The notes under the pieces were generated by a model. The model was not told where the DNA came from, did no database searches, and worked only from the letters and a program-made list of their open reading frames with translations. A stretch of 13,343 nt of DNA from CAZAQS01 sp964486825 (GTDB lineage: Bacteria; Chloroflexota; Anaerolineae; Anaerolineales; UBA4823), in NCBI GenBank assembly GCA_964486825.1, contig CAZAQS010000121.1, positions 1-13,343 on the forward strand. Direction: 5' to 3'. Positions 7,621 to 13,343 of this stretch are shown piece after piece. How positions within the stretch are numbered: position 1 is the first letter of the stretch; each line of letters starts with the position of its first letter. A program made the translations under genes and the position numbers.

Positions 7621-10600
7621 CGATCCGGGTCCCAGACAACGGTCACGAACAGGAGAAGAAGACCACCGGAGCGGTGCTGGTCGTCGGCGCCGGGATCGGT
7701 GGTATGCAGGCCTCCCTGGACCTGGCAGAAGCAGGTTTGAAGGTTTACCTGCTGGAAAATTCGCCGGCCATCGGCGGGACCATGGCGCAGCTCGATAAGA
7801 CCTTCCCGACCAACGATTGTGCCATGTGCATCATGTCTCCAAAACTGGTTGAAGTCGGGCGCCACCTCAATATCGATATTCTTACAACAGCTGTCTTAGA
7901 AGATATCCAGGGGCATCCGGGAAATTTTCGCGTCAAAATCCGACAGCGTCCTCGTTATGTCAATCTGGATGCCTGTACGGGCTGCGGCGATTGTGCGGCT
8001 GCTTGCCCCGTTCACCGTTCGGACGCTTTCAATGGCGGGCTGTCCGAGAGGCGTGCGATTTATAAGCCCTATCCCCAGGCCATCCCCAATGCCTACGCCA
8101 TCGAAAAACTGGGGGTAGCTCCCTGTCGGGATGCCTGCCCGATCGATCAGCGTGCCCAGGGGTATGTGGCACTGATAAGGGAAGGTCGCTTCGCAGACGC
8201 TTACCGGACTATCAAAGAAGACAATCCTTTCCCCTCGGTATGTGGACGGGTATGTAACCACCGCTGCGAAGATGCATGCTCCCGTGGCCAGGGGGATGAG
8301 CCAGTCAATATCATGGCCTTGAAGCGCTTCGTAACTGATTGGGTATTGGAACAGCGCGAGCAAAGCAAGGACCCATCGGAAGGCTCTGGCGAAAACGCAT
8401 ACAACCTCTCGCCAAATCCAACCGGAAAAACCGTCGCTATCGTTGGTTCTGGGCCTGCTGGTCTGACCTGTGCTTTAGACCTGGTAAGAATAGGCCATAC
8501 GGTGACGGTGTTCGAAGCGCTTCCGGTCCCGGGCGGAATGATGCGTGTGGGTGTGCCGGAATATCGCCTGCCCTACAACCTGGTGCAGCAGGAGATCGAC
8601 GATATCCTGGCGGAGGGTGTAGAGCTGCGCTTGAATTCCCGCATCGATGATGCGCCTGCCTTGCTCGACCTGGGATACGAGGCTATTTTCGTAGCAGCTG
8701 GTGCGCACAACGGTGTGAAGCTGCCCATCCCTGGGGCTGATTTACCCCAGGCGCTGATGGCGACAGATTTCCTGCGTTCCGTAAGCCTTCACAGCCAGCA
8801 CACCTCTCCAGATGCAATAAGTATCGCAGGAGCGCTACCTCAAGTGGCTGGAAAGCGCGTGCTGGTATTGGGCGGCGGTAATGTCGCCATTGACGCAGCT
8901 ATGAGCGCGGTGCGCCTCGGAGCCAGTTGGGTGGGAATGTCCTGCCTGGAAAGCCGTGAAACGATGCCATCCCACGATTGGGAGGTGCGCGACGCAGAGC
9001 AGGAAGGCATCCAGATCTACGCTTCCCGCACTTTTAAAGAGATCACTTCACACGCCGAGAAGGTAACGGGCGTGCGTACGACCGGTGTAGATTTCAGGGG
9101 ATTTACGGAGGGCCGGCCTGAATTTGATGAGCTCGAGGGCACTGAAGAGGTCATTCCTGCGGATATCGTTATTTTTGCCATCGGGCAAAGACCTGATATC
9201 GCTTGCCTCGGGAACCGGGTAGAGACCGTGCGAGGAAAGTTTCCCAACGTCGATCCGGATACATTGGCGACCAGCCAGCCGGGCGTTTTCGCCGGTGGAG
9301 ACGTTGTAACAGGGACTGCATTCATCGTCGATGCGATCGCGGCCGGGCATAAAGCAGCCCGCTCCATCGACCGCTATTTACAGGGACTGGAGCTTTCCTT
9401 TGCACCCACGCGTCCACCTACCCTACATCTCAAAGATGAAGAGGTAAGCCAGCGGGTTATGCAAACGGGAACCTGGCCTCGCGCGGAGACAAAATCCCGC
9501 CTGGCTGAGGAGCGAAAACATGACTTTGAGGAGGTCTATTCCGGCCTGAGTGAGGCAGAAGCACGCTCCGAAGCCGCTCGCTGCCTGAGCTGTGGGATTT
9601 GCTCCGAATGCCTGCAATGTGTATATGCCTGCCGCGCCGGCGCCATCGACCACAACCAGGTCGAGGAGATCATCGAGCTCGAGGTAGGCTCGGTGGTGCT
9701 GACACCAGGCCTGGAACCGATGCCCGGTGGGATACGGCCCGAGTACGGGTACGGGCGATATCCAAACGTGGTGACCAGCCTGGAGTTCGAGCGTATGCTG
9801 AGCGCTTCGGGCCCATTTTCGGGCGTGGTCCAACGCCCATCGGATAACACTCACCCCAAGAAGATCGCCTGGATACAATGTGTGGGATCGCGTGACGAAA
9901 GCTGCGACCAGGGTTACTGCTCGTCGGTATGCTGCATGTATGCCACAAAAGAAGCCGTTATCGCTCGAGAGCACGATTCCAGCATCGAGCCCACCATTTT
10001 CTATATGGATATCCGGGCGTTCGGCAAAGGCTTTGACGCCTATATCGAGCGAGCTGAGCGGGAACAGGGAGTACGCTACCTGCGCAGCATGGTCTCTGAA
10101 GTCCATGAGACGCCGGGGACCCACAACTTGAGCATCCGTTATACATCTTACCTTAACGACGGATATGCAGTTTCCCAAGAAGAAGAGTTTGAGATGGTCG
10201 TCCTCTCGGTCGGATTAAAGCCTAACCAAGAGACACAGGAGATGGCCAGGCGACTGGGGATCGAATTGAACGCTTATGGATTTGCGGAGGCGCCCGTCTT
10301 CCATCCTACAGAAAGCTCTCAGCCAGGTATATTTGTAGCAGGCGCTTTCGGAGAGCCGAAGGATATCCCTGAAACGGTTATAGAAGCAAGCTGCGCAGCT
10401 TCGAAAGCCTCGGCCTTGCTGGCTTCCGCTCGTGGCAGCCTTACCCGGCAGCCCGTTTACCCGCCTGAAAGGGATGTAAGCGAAGAAGAGCCCCGCATCG
10501 GAGTATTTGTTTGCCACTGTGGCATCAATATCGGCGGGGTGGTGAACGTGCCGGATGTCGTCGAATTTGCCAGCCAACTCCCAGGCGTGGCGTACGCTGA

Positions 10601-12197
10601 ATGCAACTTGTACACCTGCTCTCAGGATACCCAGGAGAAGATTACGGCAAAAGTATTGGAACAGGGCTTGAACAGGGTTGTTGTTGCAAGCTGTACACCC
10701 CGCACACACGAGCCGCTCTTCCAGGATACTATCCGGCAAGCGGGATTGAACCCCCATCTCTTCGAGTTGGCCAATATCCGCGAGCAAGACGCCTGGGTAC
10801 ATCGCAGCGACCATGCGGTCGCCACGCAAAAGGCCAAGCAACTGGTGTCCATGGCAGTGGCCAAAGCCAGCCGCCTGAAGCCGATACAGCGCGGCACATT
10901 AGATGTCCAGCAGAAAGCCCTTGTGATCGGTGGGGGCGTGGCTGGAATGACGGCAGCCCTATCCGTCGCCTCACAAGGCTTTCAAGTTTACCTGGTAGAA
11001 AAGCAAGCACAGTTGGGAGGGCATTTACGCCATATTTATACCGGTTTCGAAGGCAGCCATCCCCAGACCCTCCTGAGGGAGACGATCGAGCGCGTGGCTA
11101 ATGAGCCGCGCATTACCGTTATGCTGGAGAGCCAGCCGGTCGAAATCAGCGGATACGTGGGCCAATACCACACCATCGTTCAGAGCTCGGATGGGGGCCG
11201 CCAGGAGTTAGATCATGGCGTTGTAATCGTTGCCAGTGGAGGGCAGGAAATTACACCCCTGACATATGGGTACGGGAAATTGCCCGGGGTGCTTACTCAA
11301 CGCGAGCTCGAGCGATCTTTGCATCCCGGTTCTCAGGAACCATTCGAACTGCTATCCAGGGGTGGGGATAAAATGCAGACGGTCATCATGATCCAGTGCG
11401 TAGGATCAAGGGATGAGGACCATCCTTATTGTTCGCGCATCTGTTGCTCTCAGGCGATGAAGAATGCTCTGGAGATCAAGCGGCGCAGCCCGGAAACACG
11501 GGTAGTCATTTTTTATAGAGATCTGCGGAGCTATGGATTTCGGGAGAGGCTTTACCGGGAAGCGCGCCGGTTGGGGATCGTCTTCTTGAAATTTGATGCT
11601 GATATTCCCCCGGAAGTCATTGGAATACCAGGGGAGGGCAAACGGCTACAGGTACGAGCTGTTCTACAGCCGGAAGGCAAGCTTATCCAGTTGGATACCG
11701 ACCTTGTCGTTCTAAGCGCTGGCATCGAGGCAGAACCAGGCAACGAGAAGGTAAGTCAGCTGCTCAAGCTACCTCTCACAGCTGAAGGGTTCTTCCTGGA
11801 GGCGCACGTCAAGCTTCGCCCGGTCGACTTCGCTGCCGATGGTGTCTTCCTGTGCGGGTTGGCGCATTCCCCAAGGTCCGTGGATGAAACCATTGCTCAA
11901 GCACAAGCGGCAGCCGTACGAGCGGTGGCTTTGCTGGCCAAGAAAGAACTGACCGCTACGCCGATTATTGCCAGCGTGAACCCGCGTTTGTGCTCTGCCT
12001 GTGGACTATGTGTTGAAATATGCCCTTACGGCGCTCGCCGCCTCGAGCCGGGTATGGCTTTTGCAGAAGTAGTGGACGTGCTATGCCAGGGTTGTGGAGC
12101 ATGCGTGGTGACCTGCCCGAATAAAGCCAGCCAGCAAAAGGGGTTTGAATTCAACCAGGTCAGCGCCATGCTGGAAGCTGCCCTGGCAGAGATATGA
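7617..12197 (+). CDS. hdrA3: Giant HdrA-GltD/NfnL-HdrA fusion flavoprotein (HdrA3)
   Basis: This is one chain of 1526 residues built from three flavin modules. Module A, first half: HdrA FAD domain (GAGIGG, 24-29), DCAMC (Cys68, Cys71) and CTGCGDCAAACP (Cys120-130). About residues 165-650 form a GltD/NfnL-like module. It has an N-terminal Fe-S domain (CRDACP, Cys170/174; VCGRVCNHRCEDAC, Cys209-221), a FAD motif GSGPAG (277-282), a pyridine-nucleotide motif GGGNVAID (419-426) and the closing FAD segment GVFAGGDVVTG (556-566). Module A then resumes at CLSCGICSECLQCVYAC (656-672), IQCVGSRD...YCSSVCC (Cys755, 768, 772, 773) and GEPKDIPETV. Module B (about 960-1526) is a second HdrA: IGVFVCHCGINIGG, FAD motif GGGVAG (1105-1110), no ferredoxin insert, YCSRICC, and a C-terminal double ferredoxin (Cys1459-1469 and Cys1490-1500). 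Likely role: NAD(P)H-coupled electron bifurcation with HdrBC. The frame is continuous, with no sign of an artefactual join. Confidence 0.93.
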   Translation: MTIRVPDNGHEQEKKTTGAVLVVGAGIGGMQASLDLAEAGLKVYLLENSPAIGGTMAQLDKTFPTNDCAMCIMSPKLVEVGRHLNIDILTTAVLEDIQGHPGNFRVKIRQRPRYVNLDACTGCGDCAAACPVHRSDAFNGGLSERRAIYKPYPQAIPNAYAIEKLGVAPCRDACPIDQRAQGYVALIREGRFADAYRTIKEDNPFPSVCGRVCNHRCEDACSRGQGDEPVNIMALKRFVTDWVLEQREQSKDPSEGSGENAYNLSPNPTGKTVAIVGSGPAGLTCALDLVRIGHTVTVFEALPVPGGMMRVGVPEYRLPYNLVQQEIDDILAEGVELRLNSRIDDAPALLDLGYEAIFVAAGAHNGVKLPIPGADLPQALMATDFLRSVSLHSQHTSPDAISIAGALPQVAGKRVLVLGGGNVAIDAAMSAVRLGASWVGMSCLESRETMPSHDWEVRDAEQEGIQIYASRTFKEITSHAEKVTGVRTTGVDFRGFTEGRPEFDELEGTEEVIPADIVIFAIGQRPDIACLGNRVETVRGKFPNVDPDTLATSQPGVFAGGDVVTGTAFIVDAIAAGHKAARSIDRYLQGLELSFAPTRPPTLHLKDEEVSQRVMQTGTWPRAETKSRLAEERKHDFEEVYSGLSEAEARSEAARCLSCGICSECLQCVYACRAGAIDHNQVEEIIELEVGSVVLTPGLEPMPGGIRPEYGYGRYPNVVTSLEFERMLSASGPFSGVVQRPSDNTHPKKIAWIQCVGSRDESCDQGYCSSVCCMYATKEAVIAREHDSSIEPTIFYMDIRAFGKGFDAYIERAEREQGVRYLRSMVSEVHETPGTHNLSIRYTSYLNDGYAVSQEEEFEMVVLSVGLKPNQETQEMARRLGIELNAYGFAEAPVFHPTESSQPGIFVAGAFGEPKDIPETVIEASCAASKASALLASARGSLTRQPVYPPERDVSEEEPRIGVFVCHCGINIGGVVNVPDVVEFASQLPGVAYAECNLYTCSQDTQEKITAKVLEQGLNRVVVASCTPRTHEPLFQDTIRQAGLNPHLFELANIREQDAWVHRSDHAVATQKAKQLVSMAVAKASRLKPIQRGTLDVQQKALVIGGGVAGMTAALSVASQGFQVYLVEKQAQLGGHLRHIYTGFEGSHPQTLLRETIERVANEPRITVMLESQPVEISGYVGQYHTIVQSSDGGRQELDHGVVIVASGGQEITPLTYGYGKLPGVLTQRELERSLHPGSQEPFELLSRGGDKMQTVIMIQCVGSRDEDHPYCSRICCSQAMKNALEIKRRSPETRVVIFYRDLRSYGFRERLYREARRLGIVFLKFDADIPPEVIGIPGEGKRLQVRAVLQPEGKLIQLDTDLVVLSAGIEAEPGNEKVSQLLKLPLTAEGFFLEAHVKLRPVDFAADGVFLCGLAHSPRSVDETIAQAQAAAVRAVALLAKKELTATPIIASVNPRLCSACGLCVEICPYGARRLEPGMAFAEVVDVLCQGCGACVVTCPNKASQQKGFEFNQVSAMLEAALAEI
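8109..9566 (+). other. GltD/NfnL-like NAD(P)H:FAD module inserted within HdrA3
   Basis: This domain (residues about 165-650 of HdrA3) has the complete layout of glutamate-synthase small-subunit-type oxidoreductases: cysteine-rich Fe-S domain, FAD Rossmann fold (GSGPAG) with PGGMMRVGVPEYRLP, nucleotide-binding GGGNVAID, the MPS segment after CLESRE, and a second FAD segment ending AAGHKAARSID. It sits between the HdrA sequences PQAIPNAYAI and AIDHNQVEE, which are neighbours in the inserted ferredoxin region of HdrA1-type proteins apart from the cluster loop. The boundaries are estimated by eye. It is expected to bind FAD and NAD(H) or NADP(H). Confidence 0.85.
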
Positions 12198-12228
12198 GGT
12201 AGACAAAATCAGAGATGCGAGAGTGATG

Positions 12229-12657
12229 ATGACAGATACCAGTTTCGAACCCAAAATAATCGCCTTCTTATGTAACTGGTGCACCTATACCGGGGCGGAC
12301 CTGGCTGGCACGAGCCGATTGCAATACCCTCCCAATGTCCGTATCATACGGTTGATGTGTAGTGGAGCGGTTGATCCGATCTATGTCCTCAAAGCTGAAT
12401 TGTCAGGCGCAGACGGCATATTGATTGGCGGCTGCCACCCGGGCGATTGCCATTATCAAGAAGGCAACTATAAGGCCCGCCGGCGCGTGGTTGCTATGAA
12501 AGAGATTCTCAAAAATGTTGGTTTCTCCGAGCAGCGCGTCTGGCTACGATGGATAAGCGCGAGCGAAGGACAACGCTTCGCTGATACGATCAGCGAAATG
12601 ACAGCAGCCATCAAAGAGATGGGGCCAAACCCTCTCAAACATGAGTGGGCGATATAG
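12229..12657 (+). CDS. mvhD: MvhD/HdrA-partner [2Fe-2S] subunit
   Basis: This small iron-sulfur protein of 142 residues belongs to the MvhD family, which links HdrA to an electron-donating enzyme such as a hydrogenase or formate dehydrogenase. Typical motifs are FLCNWCTYTGADLAG (Cys15, Cys18), RLMCSGAVDP (Cys44) and GGCHPGDCHY (Cys69, Cys74). The reading frame extends upstream into hdrA3, but that part is not MvhD-like. Of the two adjacent ATGs at 12226 and 12229, the second is better spaced from GAGAG (12219-12223); either is possible. It lies 31 bases after hdrA3 and 15 bases before the FrhB-like gene, so it is very probably co-transcribed. No MvhA or MvhG hydrogenase subunit is visible, so its donor is likely the FrhB/FdhB-like protein or a partner beyond the window. 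Confidence 0.93.
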   Translation: MTDTSFEPKIIAFLCNWCTYTGADLAGTSRLQYPPNVRIIRLMCSGAVDPIYVLKAELSGADGILIGGCHPGDCHYQEGNYKARRRVVAMKEILKNVGFSEQRVWLRWISASEGQRFADTISEMTAAIKEMGPNPLKHEWAI

Positions 12658-12672
12658 GTTGTGGGAGCGGCA

Positions 12673-13343
12673 ATGAGAGCAAGCATACCTGTCATCGATG
12701 GAAACACAACCCAGGCCATACAAGGTTTCTTGAAACTTCTGCTTGAGTCAGGGAAGGTCGAAGCGCTCCTGGTTCCCATGCGGACACACTCGGACACGGT
12801 AACGCCAGCCCTGGTTACAAACCCTGAACTCCTGAGCAACGCCGATCCTTTTGCGCCAGTGCTGCCTGTAAACGGAGCCACATTAGCCGGCAAATTAAGC
12901 ATACGAGAACCGCGCGCTAAAATTGGCCTGGTGTTGCGTGCTTGTGAGCTGCGTGCTCTGGTAGAACTGACAAAAATGAAACAGGCCAGCCTGGAAAACC
13001 TGGTACTTATCTCATTGGATTGTGCAGGCGCCTACAGCGTTCCCGAATTCCAAAGGCGTTCCAGTGCAATTGGTGCAGGGGAAGAACTATGGCCAGAGCT
13101 TTTCCGTGCTGCGGCAGAGGATCCCACCTCGCCAAAGGGAGATCTACGCCAGGCCTGCCAGATCTGCGAACATCCGGTCTACGACAGCCCAGACATCACG
13201 ATAGAGTTACTGGGGACGGACTACCAACACCAACTCTCGCTGAGCCTGACCGAGGAGTGGTTGGCATGCCTGGGAAGCGCTGTTGAAAGAAAGGCTGGAG
13301 GTGAGGGAGAGCGTGCAAAAACCGTGCAGAAGCTGGTCGATGC
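12673..13343 (+). CDS. FrhB/FdhB-family (coenzyme F420 hydrogenase/dehydrogenase beta-like) subunit, 3' end cut by window
   Basis: The frame is open from ATG 12673 to the window end, giving 223 complete codons without a stop. GGGAG at 12663-12667, five bases before the ATG, supports the start. The N-terminal half resembles the FrhB/FdhB beta-subunit family often found beside hdrA and mvhD: IGLVLRACELRALVELTKM (Cys91), NLVLISLDCAGAY (Cys117) and RQACQICEHPVY (Cys162, Cys165). These cysteines are candidate Fe-S ligands. Later family features, such as further clusters and the rest of the flavin site, would lie beyond the window. Family members bind FAD and reduce or oxidise F420, or serve as the beta subunit of formate or NAD-linked enzymes. 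The substrate here cannot be assigned. It probably delivers electrons through MvhD to the HdrA proteins. Family call is moderate; exact function is unknown. Confidence 0.75.
   Translation, partial: MRASIPVIDGNTTQAIQGFLKLLLESGKVEALLVPMRTHSDTVTPALVTNPELLSNADPFAPVLPVNGATLAGKLSIREPRAKIGLVLRACELRALVELTKMKQASLENLVLISLDCAGAYSVPEFQRRSSAIGAGEELWPELFRAAAEDPTSPKGDLRQACQICEHPVYDSPDITIELLGTDYQHQLSLSLTEEWLACLGSAVERKAGGEGERAKTVQKLVD

Noticed and set aside
12145..12228. Earlier ATG (12145) for mvhD, inside the end of hdrA3
   Set aside because: The first 28 residues overlap the hdrA3 coding sequence and do not resemble MvhD; homology starts near MTDTSFEPK.
4509..12657. Qmo complex (QmoA/QmoB HdrA-like proteins)
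   Set aside because: There is no membrane QmoC, HdrB and HdrC are separate soluble proteins, MvhD is a separate gene, and no aprAB or sat is visible.
1..13343. CRISPR arrays, tRNA or rRNA genes, insertion sequences
   Set aside because: No direct-repeat arrays, cloverleaf-like sequences, transposase frames or terminal inverted repeats were seen; the window is almost fully coding.

Overview
The window looks like part of a mid-GC bacterial chromosome carrying an anaerobic energy-metabolism locus. My best guess is Chloroflexota (Anaerolineae or Dehalococcoidia-like), from the style of the SdhD and SdhB proteins and from the pairing of succinate dehydrogenase with a multi-HdrA locus. This is inference; some deltaproteobacterial lineages carry comparable Hdr loci. 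All genes lie on the + strand and there is almost no spare DNA.

Region 1 (1-3033) is the end of a succinate dehydrogenase/fumarate reductase operon: the 3' part of sdhD (membrane anchor), sdhA (flavoprotein) and sdhB (iron-sulfur subunit). It closes with a clear 12-bp hairpin terminator at 2995-3033. A gap of about 215 bases follows, with only weak promoter-like sequences.

Region 2 (3176-13343, running off the window) is a tightly packed heterodisulfide-reductase-type operon: hdrC, hdrB, hdrA1, hdrA2, hdrA3, mvhD and the start of an FrhB/FdhB-family gene. hdrA1/hdrA2 overlap by 8 bases and hdrA2/hdrA3 by 4. HdrC and HdrB keep their full cluster ligands, including both CCG cysteine motifs of HdrB, so a disulfide-reducing HdrBC arm looks intact. 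MvhD and the FrhB-like protein form the likely electron-entry arm. No hydrogenase, formate dehydrogenase catalytic subunit or Qmo-type membrane subunit is visible.

The most unusual part is the HdrA complement. hdrA1 and hdrA2 encode complementary partial HdrAs. HdrA1 has the FAD core and inserted ferredoxin clusters but lacks the N-terminal domain and the C-terminal ferredoxin. HdrA2 has the N-terminal domain, FAD core and C-terminal double ferredoxin but lacks the inserted clusters. hdrA3 encodes one 1526-residue protein with the same order of parts joined in one chain, and with a complete GltD/NfnL-like NAD(P)H:FAD module inserted into the ferredoxin insert of its first HdrA half. The locus therefore encodes four HdrA-type FAD cores plus one GltD-type flavin/pyridine-nucleotide module. 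The likely system is a soluble flavin-based electron-bifurcating or confurcating complex that links NAD(P)H, the FrhB/MvhD donor, ferredoxin and an unknown disulfide. The succinate dehydrogenase next door may share the physiology but appears to be a separate transcription unit.
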